This document shows positions 24,927 to 35,400 of a stretch of 64,000 nt of DNA, in pieces. A program made the position numbers and the translations under genes. This DNA is from Daphnia pulex (taxonomy: Eukaryota; Arthropoda; Branchiopoda; Diplostraca; Daphniidae), in NCBI RefSeq assembly GCF_021134715.1, contig NC_060021.1:9890501-9954500 (forward strand), read 5' to 3'. The number at the start of each line of letters is the position of its first letter. The first letter of the stretch is position 1. The notes below the pieces were generated by a model that had not been told where the DNA came from, made no database searches, and saw only the letters and a list, made by a program, of their open reading frames with translations.

Positions 24927-27417
24927 AAGGTAGGAGACAAAATTGATATCTATTCTTCCTTTTGGAAAATGTTAGGTGGGGTTGATTAGAAATCGTTACG
25001 TAGTCACACGGACTATGTTTATTCCTGTGCTAAGCAGTTGACTGCAACTGTTTTCTCTCTCCGTTTTTGTTTTCTCTCAATAAGGGTTCACTAAAAATCT
25101 CATTTGTCGAACAGATCAGGCTTGTTTTGTTTCATACCTCACAACTTTTTCTGTGGGTAGAAAACCATCACATTCGAAAATACTTGAACTTTAATCACTT
25201 TAATCAAAGTGCAACAAAACAATTTTTTTACCAAGAGGAGCCTGCCGGCACGAACCTCCTCGTTTATCTTATAAAACATGTATCCCTCTTCAACCTCCCA
25301 AATTAGATTGCCTCACCCAGTTAAGACGAAAATTGAACTTTCCCTTACAAAAGTTTATTCAGCAAAAACCAAGAAAGAATTATAAACAAAATTGAGAAGA
25401 AAAAAAAATTATTCATTCCAGTTCAAAGGGACATAACTGAAAGCTGCATTCTCCACGGTGCTGATCTAGTATGCGCGATCAAGACTAAATCGGGCATAAA
25501 CTGGATATGCTAGCCTGGGTCCGGGTCCTTTCGGTTTCTCTAAATTCCCAGCAGTCGATGGGTAAACTGATGAACAAGAGGTTTTACTTATTCACTTTTG
25601 TTTCCCCATTCCTCTAAACACGGCATTCTCTCTCTCTCTCTCCAAAGCTGAGCATTGACCTGGGCTCAAGGATGATGGCGTCGGCATCAGAGGCCATCTC
25701 CAAAAGAGTGAGATGTTGAGGAAAGAAACGGACTAGAGAGCCGCCCTGCGCACAAAGGCTATATGTGCTCCTTTCACTGATATATTTTAATGATTTTTAC
25801 CTGTCACCGTATTCTTCTTACTCCTGTTGGTGACTTCTTTAAAAAAAAAAAAAAAAAAGAACCAGGATTGCACACAAGGGGATGTCGAATTTGAAAATCT
25901 AGTCAAGAAAAAACAACAACAGCATAAGCTGAAATGGACGACCTACCGCGCGATGGTTCTCATTTTTTTTTTCTGGGCGGCTCATTATCGATATTTAACC
26001 GTCTAAAGCTTAAAAGCATATGATGTGAAAAGGAAACTAATTCCCAAGTGTCTCTTCTTCTTTACATGTTTTTCTTTCTTCTTCTTTGGGTTCGGGTCCC
26101 ATCCCAATTCCCATGTATATCTTGAAAAGATATTTAACCAGAAATTAACGATTAATGCTGGGTATATATACACACCGCATACCTAGACGGTATAAGAAAG
26201 AATGCGTCCCAACAAATCAAGTTATAACTACACCGAACAAATGGCAATGGAGATTTTTCTTTTTCTCTTGACGCCGATGATTGGCAATCGCTATATTTAA
26301 TAATTCGACATGAAATTAAAAGGCGATTGCTGGAATCATTGCTTATGACAGAAATACTTTGGATATATTTGCATATTAATATGGGAATTTAATCTGGGAA
26401 GTACTGGCATTGAACGGAAAGCTATTTTAGACCAATTACGTTTAAAACGGCACAGCAGCGAACATTCCCATCCGGTGTTGTGGTTTAGCGGTTGCAAGGC
26501 AAATATCTAACTTTCACACGCATTCAGTCAACTATTAGAAATTTTCCCTTTTCTCGAATTTTCCGTTTTCTCGATTACTTTTTTACCTCTTTTATTTTTC
26601 CACCTTGAAAATCAAGAACACGACCGGAGGCATATTTTTTTTTTAAATCGTTGATCGATGTTAAAGAGCGGGACTCTGATACTTTTCAGTCAGGCTCTGC
26701 CAAGCGCCATCTTTCAGCCAAATCTATCAACTTTAAGAGCTGCTGATCAGTAATAAGAGAAAAACGATAGACTTAAAAAAAAAAACACAAATGTGTGGAC
26801 GACGACTATCATGGCAATTAATGTATTTTAATTTAGAATTTTAAAATAGTGTACTCAGCTCGAAATTTCGAATATGTTTCATAATTACGTTTAGCGCGGT
26901 TTAGCGTGTTTAACACCCAAACTAACAAGCTTAAACTGTTGGAATCTGTCGTGCAAATTTTTTTTTGATTCGAGAAATCATTGGTAGTCTATACCATAAC
27001 GCCTGGTAAAAACTACATGGCTTAGTTTCAAATTTGGGAACTGTTAACCATTTTTTCTCCGCTCTTTTTCGTCCCCTTTAAGAGGGGCTACTTTTCCAGT
27101 TGAGTCTGAAACATGTCATGAACACCGTTTCCCCTCAAAAACAAGAAAGTGACGAAAGACATCAATTATCGCGCGTTGGAAAATAGAGCGTGATGGGTTT
27201 GTATACTTAAACGACTGTCGCTTGACTCTGTCCAGACTTTACATGCAGTAAGTCCTATTACATTCGAACAAGCCAGACCTGCTTCTCTCGTGAATGTATC
27301 TAGACAGCGTGCTAATGTATAGATCACGCAGCAGTTGACGAATATATAGAAATTAAGGTTCTTGTCGTCGCCTTGGCTTCTAGAGTCGTAAATAAACTGG
27401 TGCGTTACTGGACCCGA
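24927..27417. other. Non-coding region, nothing supportable
   Basis: AT-rich sequence with short homopolymers (an 18-A run ends near 25858) and a CT run near 25628-25643. I find no coding exon or structured repeat. Confidence 0.45.
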
Positions 27418-27981
27418 CTATAGAACACATTGCATCAGCACCCACAGGCCACAGGTGGCAACGTCTGTAGGGATGTGAAGAGTGCCAGTCGACCATAAGT
27501 TCGAATGGAAACCAGCGGCAGCAGCAGCACTCGCAATAGCTAGTTTTCTACAAGCAAGATGTAACTTAGTTGTCATCGACGACTGTATAGTATTACCCCA
27601 GCAGTTAAAAACAGTTTCATCTTGGTAATCAACCAGGCGTGCTGAACAGCAGCTTGAACACTGCTTGCACAGCATTTGCAAAACTCATCAAAGGAGGGGG
27701 GTTAGAAACTCTGCAGTCGTCTACAATCTTTTCGAACAGTTGGCGTGTGCTGCATAGACCCAGATGCTCTGTTTTTGAATTTGGCCATAAAAAAAAATCG
27801 ATACAATTGTGTGAGCCGAACAGGCCGGCGTCTGGTCTAGAAAACCTTTGCAGAGTACGTGTCCCAGCAGTTCCTGATGAATCTCCACCTGGAGTCGTTT
27901 TTCTGGGAAAGTCCAAAAAACATGGAACCATACAAAATACGATTTCCAATCCTGGTGGGGTTTCTCAATGTACTGTACCAT
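27418..27981 (-). mobile_element. Decayed mariner-like DDE transposase fragment (tentative)
   Basis: Two overlapping minus-strand frames contain pieces that align in order with the C-terminal half of insect mariner/Tc-like transposases. One frame has GFLDQT (like the FLDQT segment before the second catalytic region). The next has IDFFLWPNSKTEHL (like the DFFLWGxLK block), followed by LFEKIVDDCR (like the LxxRIxxEC helix). Frameshifts separate the pieces, the SPDLTP core is missing, and no terminal repeats are apparent. It cannot make a functional protein. The similarity is by eye only. Confidence 0.35.
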
Positions 27982-30022
27982 TAACTTAAAGTGCGCCGTA
28001 CTTCAAAACTCTGATACCAGCTGCGCCCTAAATAAATATCTCTTCTTATAAGTTTGTTTTTAGTCATTGATGCGCCCTTTTTATTAAACGTGAAGTAATT
28101 TTATGAATGGGAAATTTTCTAGACTGTTGATCTAATGCTAAGGTGATTGTGCTGTAGTAGCAGTGAACGACTAAACAATTTTCTTTTATTCGGCTTTTAT
28201 TACATATTTGTTGCTGTGTGTAGCGTTGTAATTGGCTCAATGAACGCTTGAATTTCATTATGGCATTAATTAACTTATTACACATAAGTTCATATGCTAG
28301 CTAGCTCAGATTTCAGAATATAAAGAAAATAGTACAATGTCATGTGGTTATCAAGACAAGGACAAGAGAGTAATAAAAAAACAAACAAAAGGACTCTAAC
28401 TGTAGACACACACACAAAAAAACCTTTTCTATAACTATAAGAAGGGAAAGTAGCAACCCTCTTTTCCGGTTCTTATAAATATGCAGGTGTGAATCTGTGC
28501 CGCTGTGCGGAGCCGGCCCGAGTGCTCGCTCACAAATGTTGGAAAGGGTGAAAGTCTATACTGCTGCTTCTCGTCAGCTCCTCCTACAAGGGTCCCTCCC
28601 TCTTATTGACTTTTCATTCAGAAAGCACACACACACACAGCAATTCGGTGTAACTCGAAACGAAACTTCCGCACACTTTTTTTCTTCTCTCTCTTTCATC
28701 TGGCGCATCGCTGCATTATAATAGCTCTCAAATGCACAAACAAGTCGCTAACAGACTATATATATATTGACAAACAGCCATCCACAGTTCTCCCCCAACA
28801 GCATTATAATCTGTTACAGTATTTTGACAACCTATAAATCATTCACCTATTTTCCATCCGGCTCATGATCGCTTTAGATCCCTTTCGAAATCGGTGACTA
28901 CAGCATTCGACACTTTCAGCCTACAGAAATTCATCCTCAATCACTCAAAAGTCATGAATCATCTGGGCGGCTTACGGGTAAACATTCATTCTCATTCGGA
29001 AGGGGAAAGCGGAATTGCCGAGACAGAAAACGTATTTTTAGCCGGATATATTATTCACTAAAAGGTTTTTAATACTGTAGTCTAAAAAAACATCAGTCCA
29101 AATGTAGACTGCAGGACCGAGAATTCAGATTGGTATGTTGAAGCTTAATTTGATAAGAAAAGTTTTGTGAAGTTTGAGCCAGAGAAAATCTTTATAACGT
29201 AATAATAAGGTTGTTTTTCTGTCCAGATATTAATGAATTCTTTATACAGGAAACTCATATTCCACACTCAAAATGAAGAAGTTTTCTGGTTTCTTTTATG
29301 TGTTCCTAATGACATGTTACCTGTAAATAATATTATTCCACACATGATTCATTCTTCTTCGTTTCCTTTTCAGACGCACGTGTTTACATCTTCATTTGTT
29401 TGCCCTTATAATTCCGGCTAAAATGAGATGATCGTATTATGGAATCAACCTCCTGTCAAAGTTTTACAAAACACAATATTTGAAGGAAATGCATTGAAGA
29501 ATGGTGGGCCTATAGGGAAGAGGGAGGATGAACAACGGAGGGAAGAGAGAGGAGCTCCGTCTGCCAAGTAACCTGATATTTCCGGAAGGGAAACTATACA
29601 CTGAGGATATATTTTTTTTTCTCTTCTCTGCTTTCGGCGTCTTTTAAGAGTGAAGCAAGAAGGGAAAAAAAAAAATCATTCATTTACAAGAAGCATTATT
29701 AGGTGAAGAAAGCAAAGCATTTTTTTTTTTACGTTTAAGCGCTATGAGATTTCGCAGAGGTTAACGCATTAATTGGAAAGGTAGTGTGAGTGTCAATGCC
29801 AAAAAGCTATGTAATGGTTAAAGTAATATGCTAATGGTAATGACATCAAACACACAGTATTACAGAGTTTGTTATAACAAATATTGTGACGTTATGAACA
29901 CTAGAACACTGTATAAAAAAAAAGCATCTTTAAGTTTGAAATAAATTACAATGCAGGATTTAATGATGATTTAAATTTAGTGTAATCCCACAACAGATGG
30001 CTCATTCAGTCATAGTTTTGTA
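27982..30022. other. Non-coding region, nothing supportable
   Basis: No coding segment was recognised. There is a TTATAAATA box at about 28475 without a convincing gene behind it, and ordinary AT-rich sequence elsewhere. Confidence 0.4.
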
Positions 30023-30088
30023 ATGCCCTGTTTGTCACTGAGAGTAGCTCGACGACTTCGCTATCTAGATCTAGAGTTGCTGTTTTTT

Positions 30089-30270
30089 AACGTTATAACT
30101 AATTTTTTTAACGTTATAACTAATGTGTCCGTTAACGTTAACGGTATAGTAAAACTCCTCCACCCTAGATGGCGGAATCGTCGAGCTATCCGTATTCCGT
30201 GCCCCATCTCGCGGCAGTCATGGAAAACTGTTGTCTGATTTGGTGTTTGAAAAGCAATATGGCGACGCGA
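30089..30270 (+). promoter_or_regulatory. Candidate promoter with repeated AACGTTATAACTAAT and YY1-like motifs
   Basis: The 15-mer AACGTTATAACTAAT occurs twice (30089-30103 and 30110-30124), 21 bp apart, which is two helical turns. It is followed by the perfect palindrome GTTAACGTTAAC (30131-30142). Downstream are AGATGGCGGA (near 30168) and ATATGGCGAC (near 30257), both like YY1/Pho cores, and CCATCTCGCGGCAG (near 30203). Exon-like pieces follow on the plus strand from 30681 on. This looks like a TATA-less promoter for an uncharacterised transcript. No start site can be fixed. Confidence 0.35.
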
Positions 30271-30680
30271 CCACATTGCGAGTGAGTCCGGATCGGGTGA
30301 GGGTCAATTACGTCAAGAATTCGTGCTGTATTTTTAAAACCCAAACAGCAGTGAAAAAGACCGTTGAGTGTATCGTGTTGTGCTCGCGGAGAAATTGAAA
30401 GTGAAGAAGAAACTATTGCAGGGAAGCACCGTAAGGCGTGATTTTACCCCAGCAGCCCCATTAATTCCAACAGTTATTTGAAGATTTGGCCAAAACAGAA
30501 TTTGGAAATAGGAAAAACCCTTTGTGGCTTTGTCCAGACAGAGCAATACAATTTGAGCCAGGTGGCAGGCTCCCACGGTTCAGTTAACGGTTACCCAGTT
30601 AACAAACGAGCATAAAGGTGCATACAATGAATCACATAGTTTTTGTCATAAAACACTAATAATGATTCATTACATTTTAG

Positions 30681-30789
30681 GGGAAAACAAATCCTATCTG
30701 GTTCTTGAAGAAGAAATTGGTAGAGATATGTTTCAGACTGATGTTAAAGTTGACTTGAGAAAGAAGAAGACAAACTTATTCTACCCCCT
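30681..30789 (+). pseudogene. Isolated exon-like segment of unknown gene
   Basis: An acceptor (TTACATTTTAG) and a donor (CCCCT|GTGAGA) bound 109 nt, open in one frame, reading NKSYLVLEEEIGRDMFQTD then a basic stretch (VDLRKKKTNLFYP). The composition looks coding, but the frame does not connect in phase with any neighbouring exon-like segment. It could be a real exon of a gene I cannot assemble, or a gene fragment in this relic-rich zone. I do not recognise the product. Confidence 0.3.
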
Positions 30790-30968
30790 GTGAGACTGTC
30801 ATTCTATTTGCACACTTTCATGTTGATTTACAATTTATGGTTCTGGTGGAGTCACCATTAGGAGGAAAGTAGTGGTTCCCCAAAAAATCAAAATCCCAGT
30901 CTCCTGTACTAGCCGACGTAATTTTCAAGTTGGGCATGGAATACCGGTTACACCGTCAGTTAATAAAC

Positions 30969-32114
30969 CGAAAATTCTATTGCACCGTCAGGCTGACGGT
31001 GCTCGAATGGGGTTTTGCGCTATTGCACCGTCAGGCCGCTAGGGGCGCTCTGACGGCTGGAGCTACCCTACCCCTTTCTGACGGCTGGGTGTAGTACGGG
31101 CCCTTTCGGCCTTTCCCCCTTTCCTGAACCGTCAGGCCGCTAGAGGCGCTGTGACGGCCGGGTGTGCCCTCACCCTTTCTGACGGCTGGGTGTACCCTCC
31201 CTCTTTCTGACGGCTGGAATAACCCTTCCCTTTTCTGACGGCTGGGTGTACTGTACCGTGTACGTACCAGAACCGTCAGGCCGCTAGAGGCGCTGTGACA
31301 TATAATCGGGGATCTAATGATCTATTACCTTTTTCATAATGTGTTTTTTTTTAATTTGTATTGTACAATTTCAGCACAAGTCTGCACAGAATGTAGTTAA
31401 AGCTGAAGTGTAGAAATGAAAATCTTTCAGTAAGGTCGAGGGAAGAATATAGTGTTTGAACTTTGAAGTAAAGTAATAATTTGGAGAAAAGAAAGAAATT
31501 TTAAATTAATTATCAAGGAGGGATTGCGAAATGGAAAAGTATGATGTGCTATCAGCCAAATCTTTAAATATTAGCTATTTAAATATGTTGCTGAGAGTAC
31601 TTATTGTGTAAACATATTCAATTGCATTTTATTTATTTCTAAAAATTAATTAACTTAACGCTGAGCAAAGTACTTCTGGATAGGTAACTGGAACATACAA
31701 ATATTAAAAAAAAACAAAACATTTTGAATAAGGTATTCCCGATTAAATGTCACAGCGCCTCTAGCGGCCTGACGGTTCTGGAAAGGTGGGTACACCCAGC
31801 CGTCAGAAAGAGGGAGGGTACACCCAGACCCAGCCGTCAGAAAGAGGGAGAGTACACCTAGCCGTCAGAAAGGGTGAGGGCACACCCGGTCGTCACAGCG
31901 CCTCTAGCGGCCTGACGGTTCAGGAAAGGGGGGAAAGGCTCCGTACTACACCCAGCCGTCAGAAAGGGGTAGGGTAGCTCCAGCCGTCAGATGTAGAGAC
32001 TAGAGAGGGGTACCCCCAACCGTCAGCCGTCAGAGCGCCCCTAGCAACCTGACGGTGCAATAGCGCAAAACCCCATTCGAGCACCGTCAGCCCGACGGTG
32101 CAATAGACTCGACC
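30969..32114. mobile_element. Foldback-type element with long, internally repetitive inverted repeats
   Basis: Left arm 30977-31310 and right arm 31738-32106 are inverted copies of each other. Both, read inward, start CTATTGCACCGTC, contain two or three AACCGTCAGGCCGCTAGAGG-type units and several TTTCTGACGGCTGGGTGTA-type units, and end near GTGACATNTAATCGGG. The arms differ by insertions of whole subunits. The central 31311-31737 is AT-rich and has no ORF. The 9-mer TTAATAAAC stands at 30960-30968 and again at 32115-32123, a possible 9-bp target-site duplication. Long TIRs built of subrepeats with about 9-bp duplications are typical of Foldback/Galileo and some MULE elements. It is non-autonomous. 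The 64-codon frame at 31786-31977 is just repeat sequence. Confidence 0.85.
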
Positions 32115-32224
32115 TTAATAAACTTATACATATCTCGTGGACTGACAAAAAAACTGAAATTCGTGGTCTTAATCCAGGTCAACCAACTTCTGAAACTCAG
32201 CAATGATCGTTTTGTGATCGTGTC

Positions 32225-32530
32225 GATGCCCAGTGCCCAGCCCGAGGACCGCCCAGTCAACGCCAACTCAAACGCAATCTGGTGCAGCCAGCACTGGTAA
32301 CTCGCGATTACGATGAACTAGAACTACGCAACTATCTTCGGCAGTTGCAGACCCACAAGAGCTCCTGGCCGTTCCTCAAGTCTGTGGCTGTCACGGAAGT
32401 TTACAACTTTCATCAGATCGTCAAGAATCCCACGGACAAATGGTTTAGACCAAGATTACAAAGAGTTGTTACCGACGACCTGATGAGTTTATTGGTGACA
32501 TCATCAAGATTTCACGTTTTCATTAAAGAA
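32225..32530 (+). pseudogene. Bromodomain gene fragment
   Basis: The frame from 32282 reads LRNYLRQLQTHKSSWPF and then NFHQIVKNPTDKWF. This is the alpha-A/WPF-shelf part and the start of the P-D/E-Y-Y...I-x-x-P-M-D segment of a bromodomain, as in Gcn5/BPTF-type proteins. The key Tyr of the canonical PDYY is replaced (YNFH), the expected Met-Asp-Leu is degraded, and the frame loses similarity and stops at 32531. The conserved Asn region is not recognisable. Upstream bases (32225-32300) look like a QT-rich linker in another frame, so at least one frameshift is present. It sits just outside the foldback element. It may be a retro- or transposon-captured fragment; the parent gene is not in the window. 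Confidence 0.5.
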
Positions 32531-32883
32531 TAGTTGGTAAGAGTCAGTGACACCTAGTAAAAGAATTGTGTACTATACTACTTCGAAAAGACTGTCATCA
32601 TCGTCTGCTTAAATGCATGTGCTTTTCTTAATCGCTGATTGATTGTGCTGAGTCATTGGCTACAAGGTATGTCGTTGGTAGAATTTCTTTCAAAATTTTA
32701 AGTGCATTCTTTATTATATTTGAAGTTTAACATGTTTCAGCTGATGCAGTGTTTACAAATTATTTGTTCTAATATTTTCAAGTGAAACTGCTTCTAAATG
32801 AAAAGGAATTTAATTTTAGTAAACAATAACAATTGTTTAGTTAATTAAGAAGCTGCCCATAACATTTATTTTATTCTTTATAG

Positions 32884-32922
32884 GTTCAAGACCTACAACA
32901 TTATGTTGTTTTAGTTGATATG
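32884..32922 (+). other. Tiny exon-like segment
   Basis: An acceptor (TTCTTTATAG) and a strong donor (GATATG|GTGAGTG) enclose 39 nt reading VQDLQHYVVLVDM in one frame. It does not join in phase with neighbouring segments. The surroundings from 32531 to 33545 are otherwise AT-rich without features. Confidence 0.2.
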
Positions 32923-33545
32923 GTGAGTGAAGTACCAGTGTTGAGGCCAGAAATTGAAATAGGTAGAACAGGTATTGCTTTAAACCTCTCATGTCTCTTT
33001 TACATATTAAATTTCTGGAATATTTGTTCGGTTTTGTGTGAGAATGTGAAGTAGAGAGAGCAGAGAAAATATTTTGGTATGGAGAAAAAGTGCTCTTTAA
33101 GAAGTTCTATATAAGACACTTAGTGATGTGGTTTTGTGTTGGAATTTGTAGGTATAGTTAAATGTGTGGATCATTGGCTGCCAAACTGAAGCTTATCTTC
33201 TGCAGGAATCCTCTTGAATAGAATATCCAATGAAGCGTTGTGGGCTCATAACTAGCATCTGACCGTGTGTAAGGCCTTTTTAGTTTTTACATATTTTATT
33301 AAGTCATTTCTGAAAGACATTGTATAAGAAAAAGGTAAAACCAGTCATCTGTACATATTTAAAGTAAAGATATTAAGTAGATTTGTGTTCTATTTGTCCC
33401 ACCTGTGCCTACAATTCCATCACAATTTAACACAAATGAATAATTAGAATGACACAAAAAAAAGTTATATAATTAGTTTGAATTTTTTTAAATTTATTTA
33501 ATATTTTCTGAATAATTTAACGGAATTTCTTATTTATTTTTTTAG

Positions 33546-33679
33546 ATGTAATTTGGGTCACGACTCACGACCGACATCTGCGCAAATACTCATTGTGGGA
33601 CGCATCGGTATCGGAGAAACCGGTAGCCTGGAAGGAACTGACAGTGGTGATTGGCGAAGAAACTATTGCCGTGTGTTAA
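33546..33679 (+). pseudogene. Exon-like segment, unidentified, WD-like look
   Basis: It follows a strong acceptor (TTATTTTTTTAG). With one base carried in, it reads DVIWVTTHDRHLRKYSLWD, then a frame open to a TAA at 33677-33679. The HDRHLRKYSLWD stretch has the H...W-D pattern of a WD40 blade, but a single blade is not diagnostic. It is possibly the last exon of an unassembled gene or another captured fragment. 33680-33962 shows nothing. Confidence 0.25.
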
Positions 33680-33962
33680 CATTTTTGCAACTTTTGTCTT
33701 CTGAGAACTTATTGGCCGAAAAAAGAGCTTTCTAACAAGGCTCAACTGTGTGCACAACTGACAACTGCACATCGTGAAATGATTTCAAATGAATATGGAT
33801 TGATCATGTGTTTGAAACTAAGATAAGGTTACAGTGAAATATTTTTAAAAAAGACGACTGTCCTTCAAACGGTTCGAAATGGAAAAAATTTCTTCATTCA
33901 CCGACGAAACGAGTCAAATGACTCAAATGTCAATTGGTATAAAGTGAGTTTAAAGCTATAAT

Positions 33963-34320
33963 CATTTGGTATTTGTTTTGATATTTGTTATTGTTGCAGG
34001 CCCATCCCCAACAACGTCAACCTGCAGAAGGAAAGGCCAGTTTGCATGCCCTTCACGTTCGAAGGTCACGGAGATCATTACGTAACACGTGTCATGCAGT
34101 GGCTTAGAGGTTGGGTAAGAACGGGATGTGTTATTCATTTAGCCATTTGGTATTCATTTTGATATTGGTTGTTGTAGACCCATCCCCAACTCACGTCAAC
34201 CTGCAGAAGGAAAGACCAGTTTGCATGGCCTTCACATTCGAAGGTCACGGAGATCATTACGAAAACTTTTCATACAGTGGTGTAGAGGTAGGGTGATAAG
34301 GGGGCGTGTTTCATCATTAT
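33963..34320 (+). repeat. 181-bp tandem duplication containing an exon-like unit
   Basis: Unit 1 (33963-34143) and unit 2 (34144-~34320) both begin CATTTGGTATT and contain a splice acceptor (GTTGCAG / GTTGTAG), then CCCATCCCCAAC and GTCAACCTGCAGAAGGAAAG. Both next encode the peptide KERPVCM(P/A)FTFEGHGDHY. In unit 1 the exon-like part (34000-34114) ends at a good donor (GTTGG|GTAAG). Unit 2 has a diverged end (YENFSYSGVEVG, then stop) without that donor. The conserved frame suggests descent from a coding exon I cannot identify. Confidence 0.75.
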
Positions 34321-34372
34321 CAGGCAAGTACAATAGCCGCAAGCTTAAGAGGTTAGGGTGCGAAAAAAATCG

Positions 34373-34408
34373 TATAAAAGGATAGAGAAAAGGCGATGGA
34401 AATCAGTC
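34373..34408 (+). promoter_or_regulatory. TATA box plus initiator
   Basis: TATAAAAG at 34373-34380 is followed by TCAGTC at 34403-34408. The predicted +1 A (34405) is 32 bp from the first T of the TATA box, which is the standard arthropod spacing. It stands upstream of the ATG at 34493 of the broken Tyr-rich gene. Confidence 0.6.
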
Positions 34409-34492
34409 GAGTGAAAATCTCCGACACGGTAACAACTGCAACGCACTATTGTTACCAACTTCCTTCTTCATCGTTTTAACCCGTTCGTAATC

Positions 34493-34791
34493 ATGGGTAT
34501 ATATTCTGTTGTTTTTTTTCACGTGTAGTTTTGTTTTGATGCTGCTATTGACTATTTGTTAATATGACATTTATTTCTGAATATTAATATTCAAATTTAT
34601 TAATTGTCTAGTTATCTATGGCGACGTCCTGCTGTTGATGGCTGAGTCGGGACTGGTGTACCGGTGGTGTAACGCCGCCTTACTAAACAAAAACAAAAAT
34701 CGATTACTACACCACCAAGGTTCCAGAGTATTATGCCAAAACTTATGATGCCCCAAGCTACTACCGTACACCGATCCCCGAAAATCCTTGA
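34493..34791 (+). pseudogene. Broken Tyr-rich (YYTTKxPEYY) cuticle/surface-like gene
   Basis: The gene layout is typical of arthropod cuticle-like secretory genes: TATA/Inr promoter, a first exon of only a few bases of coding sequence (ATGG|GTATAT at 34493-34496), a short intron, and a second exon from 34612 (after TTGTCTAG). From about 34695 one frame reads DYYTTKVPEYYAKTYDAPSY and ends in TGA at 34789-34791. Spliced from the ATG, however, the frame is a different one and hits a stop within it. In the Tyr-rich frame there are in-frame stops upstream (near 34636 and 34685). I therefore read it as a decayed member of a Tyr-rich extracellular protein family. Assignment to the Daphnia-type YYTTKAPEYY family is from memory of that motif. 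A small number of sequence errors could also produce this picture. Confidence 0.5.
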
Positions 34792-35400
34792 TCTTCATTA
34801 AATTACGTGTACGTGATAGCTGCCGTGGAGTTCAGGTTAGTCTTTAAGAGGGTTTTCTACTCTCTATTATATTGCAACACAAAACTGATGTAAATAAGAA
34901 ATCTGAAATGGTAATAATGTACTTGTAGGGTGGGGTTAGCATTTTGATATTTGTCTATGTAGGTGTGCTGCCCAAGCATCTTAGTTTAGAATTAATTGAA
35001 GTTAAACCATTTAACATTAAGTTCTTGATTCAAATGAAGTAACTACTTCCTGCTTCTAAACAAACAGCGTTTATGAAAAGATCTTCATCAGCTTGTAGAG
35101 ATTTGTAATTTTACGGGTCGGAAATGAAATTGAAATTCCCTGTTTTCTTAATAATCCTAAATGAAATCTTCATGATGTGATAATCTTTGGCTATCTCTTG
35201 ATTTATTTACTCTAGTCCAATGTAAATTTTAAGTTGACAGTTGCTTTAACTAAAAAATATTTGAATGTTTAATTTTACAGTTGGGAACTTAAGTTAAAAC
35301 TTATTTTTTTTTTGTTTTAATTTGAAAATTGTTTTGAAATCTTATTTTTCATGAATCAATGTTATTGGTTCACAAATGTTCTTTTTCATTGTGCTTATAG
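34792..35400. other. Non-coding region
   Basis: AT-rich, with no coding segment and no repeat structure noticed. Confidence 0.4.

Noticed and set aside
31786..31977. 63-codon frame inside the right arm of the foldback element
   Set aside because: Repetitive translation (basic, G/R/T-rich) of the subrepeats, not a gene.
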